Source: Lachancea thermotolerans CBS 6340
Lineage: Eukaryota; Ascomycota; Saccharomycetes; Saccharomycetales; Saccharomycetaceae
Length of the DNA stretch: 64,000 bases
NCBI RefSeq assembly: GCF_000142805.1
Contig: NC_013078.1
Location: 1 to 64,000 of the forward strand
Reading direction: 5' to 3'
Every line of letters begins with the position of its first letter. Positions within the stretch are counted from its first letter, which is position 1. The notes beneath the pieces were generated by a model. The model was not told where the DNA came from. It worked only from the letters and a program-made list of their open reading frames with translations, and made no database searches. Below, piece after piece: positions 53,662-63,908 of this stretch. The translations under genes were made by a program, and so were the position numbers.

Positions 53662-54858
53662 TTACAAACGTACTACAAATTTCTCCGCGCTAGAGCCACG
53701 CTCCTCAAGTTCCTTCAACCCATTTCTTAAACCAACACCAAACTTTTCAAAACCCTTAAACACTTTAACGCTGCGAACAGGGTTTAATTGGCCTTTCTCG
53801 AATAGGTCAGATGTGAACTTCACGAAAGTCTCCCCGAATACCAGATCCTCATGAAACCTCTTAATCCCCACGGCTTCGACCTTAATGTCAGGGTATTTAG
53901 CCCTCACGTCCTCGCCAGGAGCGCCGCTGAGGCATACTAGAGACTTTTTCGTCCCTTTTCCATCTTTCAAGATTTCAAGAACAAGCTCTGCTGTCTTCTT
54001 AGAAATCACGTCGACACCATAATCGACACCCGTTGGGCATAACTCTTGGAATTTCTGCACCAGTTCTTCAGAAGGAAGCGTTCTGTCGATAACGGCCGTA
54101 GCCCCCAACTCCTTTAGGTAATCCTCATATCTCAAGCTTGACACAGCAATGATATTCTTGAAAATTCCTAGGTTTCTGGCGAGCTGGATTGTGAATATGC
54201 CGACAGAACTTGAGCCTCCCCAAACAACCAAGGACCTGCCCTGGTCTGCCTTCCCAATCTCATTGAAGTCGACGAAAGATGAGAGCGCGGAGCCCGCAGT
54301 GACCAGCGGCACACCAACTCCGGCTGCGAAGTCGAGTCCGAACCTTTTGCGAGTAGTACCGTCAGGGAGAATCTCGCGTGGCAGCCTCCACACAAGTCTC
54401 GAGTCGAATACTGTAAATTCCTGGAATGTGGATGTTTTGAGCTCGCGGTAGCATGTGCTCGCTAGAAACACCTCGGCCCCGATTGGAAATCTATCCCTAT
54501 CGACCTTAGCACCCCTGCGGACAACAATACCGCTGGATTCTCTCCCGTTGATCCATGGGAATGAATGAATATTAAAGCGGTACTTTTTGGATTTCCAGTC
54601 CACATGGTTCAATCCTGTATATTTGTTGCGGATTAAAATCTCGTGGTCCTCCAGTCTTTGAGGAACAGGTATCTGATCCGATACTATTATTTCCTCTTCA
54701 AATGACTTGACAACGGCAGCCTGTTGGAATAACGGCAAGGGTGCTTCAACACCAATTAAAGGACCGCTTCTGATACTGATCCTCTTGAGGTGTCTTTCTT
54801 GCATTTGAGAGACTAGGATGCTCCCGACATCAACGCTTTCTAGTTTTCTCTTGTACAT
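53662..54858 (-). CDS. medium-chain dehydrogenase/reductase, zinc-less quinone-reductase-like
   Basis: A 398-residue MDR oxidoreductase. The N-terminal GroES-like domain has INGRESSGIVVRRG and lacks the zinc-binding Cys/His of alcohol dehydrogenases. The Rossmann part has WGGSSSVGIFTIQLARNLG. Yeast relatives include Ycr102c, Ylr460c and Ynl134c, NAD(P)H-dependent reductases of quinones or enones. The protein begins about 40 residues earlier than those relatives, and a later ATG at codon 19 (MQERHLK) is a possible alternative. It is divergent from the FMN monooxygenase gene across 486 bp, so the two may share control. Whether it supplies reduced cofactor to that monooxygenase is unknown. Confidence 0.82.
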   Translation of the reverse strand: MYKRKLESVDVGSILVSQMQERHLKRISIRSGPLIGVEAPLPLFQQAAVVKSFEEEIIVSDQIPVPQRLEDHEILIRNKYTGLNHVDWKSKKYRFNIHSFPWINGRESSGIVVRRGAKVDRDRFPIGAEVFLASTCYRELKTSTFQEFTVFDSRLVWRLPREILPDGTTRKRFGLDFAAGVGVPLVTAGSALSSFVDFNEIGKADQGRSLVVWGGSSSVGIFTIQLARNLGIFKNIIAVSSLRYEDYLKELGATAVIDRTLPSEELVQKFQELCPTGVDYGVDVISKKTAELVLEILKDGKGTKKSLVCLSGAPGEDVRAKYPDIKVEAVGIKRFHEDLVFGETFVKFTSDLFEKGQLNPVRSVKVFKGFEKFGVGLRNGLKELEERGSSAEKFVVRL

Positions 54859-55344
54859 TTTTACGCTGGTAGCTTGGACAATTCTGCTGAGGGGACAAAG
54901 GCTAGAAGAAAGCTTCTTAATCTAAACACTTAAACATTGGATTTGTGCTGCAATATCAGCGTTATCACCGATTCTTCCACGCCCGTTTTTATTCTGACTT
55001 CATTGGTTGGCACCCATTTACACTGTCATTGGCCTTTTTTTTGCGTCAATATTTCGAAGACATTGTGTCTTGCCATGTCGCCGGCAAAATATTGAAGACA
55101 AAGGAGGCGGAATATAGAAAAATCTACAAGCCACGGCAGATAGTTGGGGATGATGCCATTGAATGCGGTTCGATAGTACGTCTGGGCCTAGCATCAGTAT
55201 GGTATTTTGATAGGGGAAAATGCTTTCGTGTCAAGATAAATAGAAACGAAGAGGCTTTCATATCGGATACAAAAGAGAAGGTTGAGGCTATAGATCGCTA
55301 GCATCGTTGTCCTTTTGAAAAGCCTATCCACAGCGAACGCTATA
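54859..55344. promoter_or_regulatory. divergent spacer of MDR reductase and FMN monooxygenase
   Basis: The 486-bp spacer is mostly spanned by an open frame that contains no ATG, so it is not a gene. It must hold both promoters. No CACGTG or other specific site was recognised. Confidence 0.4.
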
Positions 55345-56889
55345 ATGACAATTGACCACACAGCGAAACGCAGCTCGGAGCTCGAGGTCGGAAACGCCAA
55401 GAGAGCGCAATTGACGTCTCCAAAGCGCAAAAATTTGATCGTCAACGCCTTCATCATGGGATCTGCAGGTAACCAATCTGTTGGAATCTGGAAACATCCC
55501 CAAGACAAGTCCGCGGAGCTCTATCAATCACCAGAATATTGGATAAATCTCGCCAAACTTCTCGAGAGGGGAAAGTTCAATGCGGTCTTCCTGGCAGACG
55601 TACTGGGACCGTATGACGTATATAAGGGTCCCGCGAACGTTGGCCCGGTTGCCAAGGCTGGATCACAATGGCCCATCTCGGACCCTAGCTATTTTATCCC
55701 ACTGATGGCAGCAGTGACTACAAAACTCGCCTTTGGAATGACCATTTCAACCATCAGCGAGCAGCCGTACCACTTGGCCAGGCGCTTGGGAACGCTCGAC
55801 CTGCTTACCAACGGAAGAGTTGGCTGGAATATAGTGACGTCTTACTTGGACAGCGCTTCCAGAAATTTGCTTGACGGCAAGAATCTGCCTCCTAACGAGG
55901 AGCGCTACGCCCGAGCTGGTGAATACGTTGATGTTATCTACAAATTGTTTCTAAGTTCATGGAGAGACGAAAGCTTCAAGGCTGATAAAAAAACAGGAGT
56001 GTTCACCGACCCTGAAGGCCTTAGACACATCAATCATGTGGGCAAATACTTCAATGTACCTGGGCCAGCTATCACTCATCCTAGCCAGCAAAAACTACCA
56101 GTTATAATTCAGGCTGGCACTTCGGCCAAAGGAAAAGATCTTTCTGCAAAAAACGCTGAGGTAGTTTTTCTTGCTAGCTTGACTCCAGAAGCTCTCGGCG
56201 CTTCTATAAAAGAGATAAAGCAGATTGCGACTACAAAATACCATAGGAATCCATCGAAAATCAAGTTCATTGGACTGGTTACTGTTATATTGGGAGATAC
56301 TCATGAAGAGGCAGAAAATAAATACAACGAATACAAAGCAAACTATTCCGATGAGGAGGGAGCCAAGGCCATGTTTTCGGGTTGGACAGGCGTAGATATT
56401 GACAAGTTCGAGGACGACGAGGTACTTTCTAACGTTGATCATATTGCCATTGCATCGGCGGTCAAGAAATGGCAAACAGCCTATCCCAGAGTGGAGAAGT
56501 GGACAAAGAGGGCTATCATAGATGAAATCAAGGTTGGTGGGAGCGGCCCTGTATTGATCGGAACCCCCCAAGAAGTTGCAAGTGAAATTCAGAACTGGGT
56601 GGATATCTCTGACATAGATGGTTTTAACTTTGCGTACACAGTTCTTCCTCAGTCTTTCGAAGAGATTATCGACAAACTGCTGCCTGAGCTTGAAAAGCTG
56701 GGATTGTTCTGGCATGATTACCCAAATGCTTCCGACTCTTCCAAGTACTTAACTTTCAGAGAGCAATTGTTTGGGGAGCCATCGCTTGATAAGACACACC
56801 CGGCCTCGGACTTGAGATGGAAAGCAGATGAAACGAGAGAGGCTTACGAAGCAAGAATTGGGGAAGCCTTGAAAAAATTAGTGTTGTAG
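55345..56889 (+). CDS. FMN-dependent monooxygenase, NtaA/SnaA/DszA (luciferase-like) family
   Basis: A 514-residue flavin monooxygenase of the bacterial-luciferase superfamily, NtaA/SnaA/SoxA/DszA branch (usual length about 440-480, here with a longer C-terminus). Family marks are the N-terminal block LIVNAFIMGSAGNQSVGIWKHP, FNAVFLADVLGPYDVY, the NGRVGWNIVTSY block, and PVIIQAGTSAKGKDLSAKNAEVVFLA. Known members use FMNH2 from a partner reductase to cleave C-N or C-S bonds in nitrilotriacetate, pristinamycin or sulfones. The frame opens at TTG. The ATG at 55345 is the start. I do not recall an S. cerevisiae counterpart, so an origin by transfer, or loss in other yeasts, is plausible. Neighbours include an MDR reductase and a sulfur-compound-type permease. 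Confidence 0.9.
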   Translation: MTIDHTAKRSSELEVGNAKRAQLTSPKRKNLIVNAFIMGSAGNQSVGIWKHPQDKSAELYQSPEYWINLAKLLERGKFNAVFLADVLGPYDVYKGPANVGPVAKAGSQWPISDPSYFIPLMAAVTTKLAFGMTISTISEQPYHLARRLGTLDLLTNGRVGWNIVTSYLDSASRNLLDGKNLPPNEERYARAGEYVDVIYKLFLSSWRDESFKADKKTGVFTDPEGLRHINHVGKYFNVPGPAITHPSQQKLPVIIQAGTSAKGKDLSAKNAEVVFLASLTPEALGASIKEIKQIATTKYHRNPSKIKFIGLVTVILGDTHEEAENKYNEYKANYSDEEGAKAMFSGWTGVDIDKFEDDEVLSNVDHIAIASAVKKWQTAYPRVEKWTKRAIIDEIKVGGSGPVLIGTPQEVASEIQNWVDISDIDGFNFAYTVLPQSFEEIIDKLLPELEKLGLFWHDYPNASDSSKYLTFREQLFGEPSLDKTHPASDLRWKADETREAYEARIGEALKKLVL

Positions 56890-57159
56890 ACAATGTTCTA
56901 ATTGTTATTAATTTCTTGAAAGATCTGGAAAGACGACTTACTGCGATTTCTAAAGGAAACGGCACTTCAAGAGCGCAAATGCCGGAGTCAAAATTAATAA
57001 AAGTTAGACTGCATTCATACTTGAATGGTGTATAACATGACTAACTCAAGCAATTGGACGGTTTAGATACTTATTCTCATATCAGCATTTAATAAGGAAA
57101 TGAATATAAGTAAATTTATATAAGAAGCTTACAAAACCTCACCAATTCAGCCTATTTTA

Positions 57160-59163
57160 TTATATAGCGGCCACATTGATGGAAGTCTTATCAAGTTTTT
57201 CTCTTTCAATGGAGCTAGTGTCTGTTTGAGATAGATCTGCACTGCTATCTGTCGAAGCTTTTCCTATTAGTTTCTTGAAAACGAATATCAAATTAGACTT
57301 TGATTCATATAGGGGATAGAAAATGATCCACATTGCAGCCAGGAAGGCCCATATGATAATTATGCAGACGTAACCGCGAAACAATTTTCTTGAAAAGATA
57401 TATTTGGTTCCATACATTGATAATGGGATAATGATCAGGAAAATGATAAACTGACAGAAAACCAATATTTTGGTGATAAAAATGTGCTTCCTAAGATCCT
57501 TGACTGACTCTTTAGATACTTGGGAAAACTCGATCTCGTCAGAGTCTGCATCATCCGCTATTTGTGTTTCAAAGTAAGTTTCGTTCATTTCATTAAAATT
57601 CCAGCTCTGGGACTTGACTTGCGAAAGGATCCATACGAAGATGCCACTTGAAAAAACCGAAATAAAGTTGCCGAAAGCCAAAGGTTCACTGAGAGAAAGA
57701 GAAGCTTTATCGACTCTTCCGTCGCTTGAGTAGCGCGTGGCGGAGGCTACCCAGCCCACAATACCACAAAGTGTTGCTGAGGGAACACCAACGACCAGAG
57801 CCATTGTATTCATCTTCTTGTAAAATAGCATACCCAATAACCCAAAAAATGCTGGCCCAAGAGCAATTCCCACAAAGCTGAACAACCACCCAAGGGTTAC
57901 GCCGATGTAGTTAAATACAACTGCCAATGCTCCCATGCATAGCGAAAAGCCGATGACGTTCAGGTGCGAGACATAGACAAGTTGTTTACCAGAAGCCTTG
58001 GGATTAACGTAAGTCTTATAGAAGTCATATGTCAAGATTGAAGAGCAAGATATGAGCTCTGCTGACATCGCTGACGTCGCTGACATAAAAACCATAACAA
58101 CAGCACAAGCTGCGCCTGACTTTCCAAAAATTGCGGTCATAGCATAAACCAATGACAAGCCCCTTCCTGCCTCTAGGTCAGTTAATTTGTTTGGATATGT
58201 GAAGAAAGCAGGATTCTTGGTTAAAGCAAGGGACGCTAATCCCATCGAGGTTCCAAGTCCCAGTGGTATGATTTGCCAGCAAATCCCACCTAGCATATAG
58301 CCTCTCATAACCTCCTTACTACCCGCGGCAATAGCCTTTTGTGAATATGATGGGTCCATAAAAACTGTTGCAGCCCCTCCTAATAAAGCGTTCCAAGCAG
58401 TCAGAATTATATCTTTGTTGGCAAATGTCAAGTAAGAGCCGTTGGCTGAGGACTCAAGTGGAAACGACTCCCCCATGTCTTTCAGCAGGTCATACATTTT
58501 GTCTGGAGATCCGATAAGGTCTGAAGTGCAATAGACTGTCACAATCGAAACAATCACCATTATATAGATGACGATTGTGTGTGACCAATCAGATAAAAAC
58601 GTAGCTTGCAATCCCCCAAAGAGCGTGTAAATGCATACACTGACTGGCAGCAGAAAACATGCTGCTATTATATTCATACCAGTTGTGTAAGCGATCCCCT
58701 GCGATCCACCCAGGAGAATCATGCCTGACACAATCACGTTTGTGCCGAGGGAGTAAAACAAGTAGCAAAAGTGGCCCCACTTACCAAATCTCACTTTAGC
58801 GACCTCAGCAATAGTGTGAATTCCAGGACATTTGAGCTTAATTTCGATTGCTACTAGGGTAAACACGAGTATTTGAAAGCAACCCGTAACACTGTACCAA
58901 TACGCGCCCACAATCCCGTAGGAGTACGTCCACAAGTTGGAGGTCAGTAGTGTTGCTGGCCATGTCCAGGAAGATACAACAGCCGAGGATATAAGACCCT
59001 GCTTCACATTACGAGAAGCAGTCGTGAAACGCTCCGAGTCCTGTTTTTGGTTCAAGAACTTCGCAATTGCCCATGATAATGCTATCATGAGGACGCTAAA
59101 CAGGGCACCTAAGCCAAGCACGATACCATAACCATAACCTTGGTTCAACACAAATTCGCTCAT
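57160..59163 (-). CDS. DUR3: sodium/solute symporter family transporter, Dur3-like (urea/polyamine)
   Basis: A 667-residue SSS-family transporter with about 15 hydrophobic segments. FTTASRNVKQGLISSAVVSSWTWPATLL and FMSATSAMSAELISCSSILTYDFYKTY are typical of fungal and plant Dur3 urea/polyamine:H+ symporters. Yeast Dur3 is somewhat longer (735). It should import urea or a related polar nitrogen compound at the plasma membrane. The hydrophilic C-terminal tail is Ser/Thr-rich. Upstream, GATAA words occur near 59283 and 59756 but no GATAAG, so classical nitrogen control is not obvious. It converges on the FMN monooxygenase gene across 270 bp. Yeasts may hold several Dur3 paralogues, so the precise substrate is uncertain. 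Confidence 0.88.
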   Translation of the reverse strand: MSEFVLNQGYGYGIVLGLGALFSVLMIALSWAIAKFLNQKQDSERFTTASRNVKQGLISSAVVSSWTWPATLLTSNLWTYSYGIVGAYWYSVTGCFQILVFTLVAIEIKLKCPGIHTIAEVAKVRFGKWGHFCYLFYSLGTNVIVSGMILLGGSQGIAYTTGMNIIAACFLLPVSVCIYTLFGGLQATFLSDWSHTIVIYIMVIVSIVTVYCTSDLIGSPDKMYDLLKDMGESFPLESSANGSYLTFANKDIILTAWNALLGGAATVFMDPSYSQKAIAAGSKEVMRGYMLGGICWQIIPLGLGTSMGLASLALTKNPAFFTYPNKLTDLEAGRGLSLVYAMTAIFGKSGAACAVVMVFMSATSAMSAELISCSSILTYDFYKTYVNPKASGKQLVYVSHLNVIGFSLCMGALAVVFNYIGVTLGWLFSFVGIALGPAFFGLLGMLFYKKMNTMALVVGVPSATLCGIVGWVASATRYSSDGRVDKASLSLSEPLAFGNFISVFSSGIFVWILSQVKSQSWNFNEMNETYFETQIADDADSDEIEFSQVSKESVKDLRKHIFITKILVFCQFIIFLIIIPLSMYGTKYIFSRKLFRGYVCIIIIWAFLAAMWIIFYPLYESKSNLIFVFKKLIGKASTDSSADLSQTDTSSIEREKLDKTSINVAAI

Positions 59164-60242
59164 GTTACTGCTTAGTTGGGTCGACTCTCGAGCTAAAGTT
59201 TAAAAGTTTAATGCAGTACATGCATGATGCCATAAAAGCCAACTTTTTATATTAACCATTAGGGACTATATGCCAAACCTGATAATAACTTTTACCAAGA
59301 CTCTAGCCCAACTATGATGTCTTTTTCCACACTGGTCACGTTAAGTCCAACTTCTTGACTTTTAATGTGGGGTCTGGGCCTTCAATAGAATTGTTAATTA
59401 CTGTGGTGTCAACGGCGCTGCCAGAGACAAAGGCAAAAATGATATCAAATACACCTAAAAAGACACAACGCGAAATCACAGCAAATGTAGTGACTGCTAT
59501 TATAGCGATAGAGGCCACATAAATTACGGTTGAGACCACAGTCTGATGAATTAATGGTGGGCAAAACGAGAATTCCGCACACACGAAATTAGAGTTAGCT
59601 GCTTCGCCTCGAATATTAAGCAGTCTCGCATTGGTTCTTCTTCTGGTTCGGGAAGCTTCGCGCGCAGGGAACGCAGCTTCGGTTAATCATCAATATGCTC
59701 ATCACTCATTGATGTTCCATGTCATAGTCACCTAAGAAGTATATATGAAGCCCAGATAAAGACAACTTCACTCTACTAAACACGTTGCGGTAAGATTACG
59801 TGTGCGCGATAGATACTGCAGAGTTGAGTAGCATTGCACGCTGCGTCAAGGCTTGTGAATTTTTCTTCGAGGATATGCAGTTTTCATTTTTACAGATTTC
59901 ATTTGAAAGAATTATATCATTATTTCACCATAAGACACTTGCAGAGGGGATAACTATATGATACACTAATGCCAAAGTCATAAAACACGCTTGGTTCGCT
60001 CAAGCTTCCGGTCAAGGAAGTATTAGTATGTTACTTTGATAAACGTTTGAGCGTTGTACACTTCCCTCTCTTCTCTTAGCGCTCGACTTTAGTTCGTAGC
60101 AACGCCGTGTATTCGTTTCTGTAGTTACCAAAACAGTAACCAAAAGCCTCAGCAAACAGGGGTTTTGAGTCAAATTCGTATCTTATCCAAAGCCTCCCAG
60201 GCTTTCAAAGTTTCTGAGATTGAACTTGCTTCGCAATATCTT
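59164..60242. other. spacer upstream of the Dur3-like gene
   Basis: Contains the Dur3-like promoter. CTGTGG words lie at 59401-59406 and, on the other strand, 59537-59542. This is the core of Met31/Met32 sites, though six bases recur by chance. On the minus strand a hydrophobic frame ends at 59336 and stays open for over 110 codons without any ATG. It is not called as a gene. Confidence 0.4.
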
Positions 60243-61859
60243 TTACAATGGATATATAAAGTGGTCATTTTCAAGATCAGTGAGATCGAGAAGCGCAATA
60301 TTACCTTTGATGGTGGAAGCAGACTCTATATCCGTGCTTTTGATTAAACCTAGCGGTGTTCCGCCGTCTAAGGACGATTTCCTTTCTTCATTTCTTCTGG
60401 CCAGAATGTACCGAATAGCCAATGCAGATATTGGTGCCAAAAAAAATGCGAAAACAATCTGGACAATCCAAGCGGGATAATATCTGGGCCCATCATTTGC
60501 CCTCCAGAGTTGTGGCGCAATAATATTAGCAACTCCATACCAAAACATGATCAGTGCGTTTCTTGTAATTTTCTTAGTGTGACCGGAAGTTGAGGTGGAA
60601 GTCCAGCTAAACATCAATATCCAGGCAATCCCCTTAGGCGCACAAATACAAATCATGGCTAAAAGTGCATACGTTCTATCCCAAGGTAAGGTGACCATTG
60701 CGATACTGCCAACAAGTGGAAAGAGAGTCCAAAATACCACCGAGTAAGCGGTTGAGTTCTTTTTCTTTCGAATGATGCTTGACGCTATAACAGCGCAAGT
60801 CACAGAAAAACTGCCGTATGCGACAGAAACTAGAGTAGACCCTAACGTTGAAATTCCGATTTCCTTAAACAGCAACTTCTCTTGATAAACAAGGTTGTTC
60901 GAAAGCTGGTTGCAGAAAAAAAAGGCGCAGAATAGCCAAGAAACGGGGTCTTTCAAAGCTTCGATGATTTGCTGTTTTTTAATGACCTTCTGCTCGATTG
61001 AGGATCCTGTTGTCCTTTGGACTCTTCTAATTACCCAGATTTTCTCTTTCAAATTCAAGAAACGTGCGTCTGTCGGATTGTTGGGATACAAGAACAGGAC
61101 CAAAATTGTTACGAGAAGACTTATAGTAGCAATTACAATCATAAAAAGCTTCCAAATAGCAAACGCCGGTTTTGCATGTAAAATTCCGAAAGCGATAAAG
61201 CCAACAACTATCTCGTTTCCCAAGCAAGTAGTGTAGAATAAAGGAGCAGTCCAGCTTTTTTCTTCCGCAGTCAAAAATTGGCCCATTGTAACATTGAGAG
61301 CTGGTACTGCTATCGCTTCGACAAATCCTAAGAAAAATCGGAGAGCATAGATGCCCTGGTAACTGGTTGTTACGGTATGCAAATATATTATAAGGGACCA
61401 AAAAAAGCTCAAAGCGGCTACCACGCGCCCCACAGGGAACTTTTGGAGAAAAAGTAAATTTACTTGGCCTATGATAAAACCAACATAAAACAAGGTCGTG
61501 GAGTTGCTGTACTTGTTTTGATCCAAGTTTGTGTCTTTCCACATGCCGAAAATGGAGGTGTACGACGCAGTGGCCTTGTCAGCGTAAAGCACAAAATCTA
61601 TGAGAGCACACAGAGGCACGATAGTCCACAAAACCTTCCTCGCTAAGCGCCTCTCTTCTTCATAACTGACGGCTGGTACCAAAACATTATTGTCAAGCAG
61701 AAATCCTAACGTAACATCTGCATCACGTGATGTGGTGACTTTGTCTTCGATCTGATCCTCGCTTTGACCTATTTCGTTTTCCACAATATTAACTAATATC
61801 TTGTCAGCGTTTTCAAGAGATAGGCTTCCAGAGCTGCGATCGGATTCAGTGGCCAACAT
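60243..61859 (-). CDS. Dal5-family permease, Yct1/Soa1-like (cysteine/sulfur-compound transporter)
   Basis: A 538-residue anion:cation symporter. It matches what I remember of yeast Yct1 (cysteine, 531) and Soa1/Yil166c (sulfonate and inorganic sulfur, 542) better than Dal5 itself. The shared features are the N-terminal block with DADVTLGFL, the LYADKATASYTSIFG first helix, GSSIEQKVIKKQQ in the central loop, and the ending DLTDLENDHFIYPL. It should import a sulfur-containing organic or inorganic anion with protons. TCACGTGA, the Cbf1/CDEI palindrome, lies at 61723-61730 inside codons 43-46, and none is seen upstream. The neighbouring NtaA/DszA-type monooxygenase makes sulfonate or sulfone use an attractive idea. 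Substrate within the subfamily is uncertain. Confidence 0.85.
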   Translation of the reverse strand: MLATESDRSSGSLSLENADKILVNIVENEIGQSEDQIEDKVTTSRDADVTLGFLLDNNVLVPAVSYEEERRLARKVLWTIVPLCALIDFVLYADKATASYTSIFGMWKDTNLDQNKYSNSTTLFYVGFIIGQVNLLFLQKFPVGRVVAALSFFWSLIIYLHTVTTSYQGIYALRFFLGFVEAIAVPALNVTMGQFLTAEEKSWTAPLFYTTCLGNEIVVGFIAFGILHAKPAFAIWKLFMIVIATISLLVTILVLFLYPNNPTDARFLNLKEKIWVIRRVQRTTGSSIEQKVIKKQQIIEALKDPVSWLFCAFFFCNQLSNNLVYQEKLLFKEIGISTLGSTLVSVAYGSFSVTCAVIASSIIRKKKNSTAYSVVFWTLFPLVGSIAMVTLPWDRTYALLAMICICAPKGIAWILMFSWTSTSTSGHTKKITRNALIMFWYGVANIIAPQLWRANDGPRYYPAWIVQIVFAFFLAPISALAIRYILARRNEERKSSLDGGTPLGLIKSTDIESASTIKGNIALLDLTDLENDHFIYPL

Positions 61860-63908
61860 TTTCTTTTTCAGTTTGTAATGTTAAGACTGTAGTTCCTACA
61901 GAGCACCAACAGTTGCTGCGTAAAGCATTTCATATCAATTTCGAGCCTTATTTGTAGTAAAATTGACAATCATTGATGGCTGCTAAGTTCCGCCTGAAAC
62001 GCCACTGGTGGGAGAAGAGTTGATCTTGGATGCTCACAGTGTCTTGGGATTTCATAAAAAAGAGTCCTGCGGCATGAAGTCAATGTTGATATTGGTGGTA
62101 GGCAAAGTCGCAACACGAGGCTACGAGAATTTTGCTAGGCAAAGAACGATGTAGTACCCGGTACTCTGAGCTGGGGTTCAGCCGCACTGATTGTCGGCCT
62201 TATAGTCTAATCTTGATACTGACTCAGCATTGCAGTCAATAGCAGCCACGCTACTAGCAGCCTTTTCTAAGAGGAAAATATTCTGGGGCGCGTCCGAATA
62301 GAGATTTGTCGGGCTTATAATTGTGCTTCCATAGCAAGTGGCGACTTCGCGTACAACCGAGACCCTTTCAGCGACTTTTCTACATCCGAAAATAACCTAA
62401 AGTGTTCGGTAGTAGGACTGCGTGAGAGGAACTTGAAATACAACGATTGACAATGGTTTTTCCTTTGTGTGAGTTTTCGACAGAATACTGGCCAGTCTCA
62501 GACCATCTTTCTGTCTGTAACTCAAGAATTACAAGTGCGACCTCTTTCTCCGTTATGTGTGGCACAATTTTATTCGTTCAGTAGCTCGGGCATAAAATAG
62601 GGTCTCCAAAAATGCGAATTCTCTTACAGAAAAACACTATCTGTATCCATCCTGAGGTCGAGCAAAGTGACATCCAGTTAAAAATGGAGATCCCCCTCCC
62701 TTTAAAGAAAGGCTGTGCCTCTTCAATCTGAAGACGCTCTTTTCGGTAGCGTGAGATGTTCCTGTCAGCAAGAAGCCGATCACCTTTCACTTTTCTTTCC
62801 TTAGAACTTTCTTGCTCAGCTTTGAAGTTAAACTATTTGGTACAATCACCAGCGTACTTCCTGATTATTAAAACATCTAGCCAACTTCTAGGATTCTTCG
62901 GGGTTATTTGATATTGGTTTTTTGCAAGCTAACATTTTCATGATGTGAGTTGGATGTCTTCTCTTTGCAGCTGAACGAGCGACAGAGCGAGCACAAAAAT
63001 CACTATGCTACACTGTGCAATGCCCAATCACGCAGAAAGCAAGTTTTTCTGTATTCCCTTCTTCTGGATCCGCTTTTGATACTTTAGGCCTCCAAAAGTC
63101 TTACTGAGCTTCGCGCTACATGCTGTAGGTTATCCTAAGGACTCTGCCTGTTGCAATGAGTGACTTTTTTATCCTTGTTAGCGCTAAGCCTGATCCTTTG
63201 ACACCGTGTATTGTTTGGTTCAACAGCTACGCGCTCTGTTTGCCTGTACTTTTTGTTGTACGTGAAATTTTGTTTTGAGCACTTTCCTTACGTTCGTCCA
63301 AATTCACAGTTTCTAAGGCCCTGCATTGATGATTTCAGCCTCCATAAACAGCATAAAAAACGTTTCTGGGTCCCTTTTTGAGTATTTTTGGCAGCCTCTT
63401 CGGTTAAGTCACTCCATTGGTGGAAACACAGAGCTGCGAGCTCGGTCAACACGTCCTGCGTATGACTCAGGCTTCAAAGCGTTTGGCCACAGCCATTTCG
63501 CCCTAGATCTGACCGCTTTTTCAAAACTCCGGACAATTACCTCCTTGATGAATTTTAAGTGCTCACCTCTTGCTCCGCGAAGAAAACCGGTTCACCTGCG
63601 CAGCCATCTAATAGCTCGCCTTTCCTTTTCTGCGTAGCTTTTGGATGTGGTGGTTCTTGATTGGCGCGCTCCGTTCGCAAGCAGCAGGATCTGTACGTCG
63701 TTCCTCACCAAGAAATGACTGTTCAAGTTAAAGCTCTCGGTAATCTTCTAATGTTTACCTCTCCAGATTATGCACAATTTTTTTCTACGAAGGTCCTTGC
63801 AGGGACTTTAGCGTCCTGGGAAGCGTTTTATTTTCAGAAGCTCGAGGAAAAAAGCCCGGCGGCTCAATTCTACGCGGAGCATTCCTCTTCCCGGTTTCGA
63901 TTTCCAAA
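61860..63908. other. 2-kb gene-free right spacer
   Basis: Contains the promoter of the Yct1/Soa1-like gene at its left. Open frames at 62380-62790 and 63326-63637 look random, and several begin at non-ATG codons. A 70-codon ATG frame (63715-63927) overlaps the end of the partial frame at the right edge and has no family resemblance that I recognise. Confidence 0.4.

Noticed and set aside
54945-55301. 118-codon open frame before the FMN monooxygenase
   Set aside because: It opens with GTG and contains no ATG at all, lies across the divergent promoter, and resembles no family.
56095-56715. 206-codon frame antisense to the FMN monooxygenase
   Set aside because: A shadow. The sense strand carries the complete family signature.
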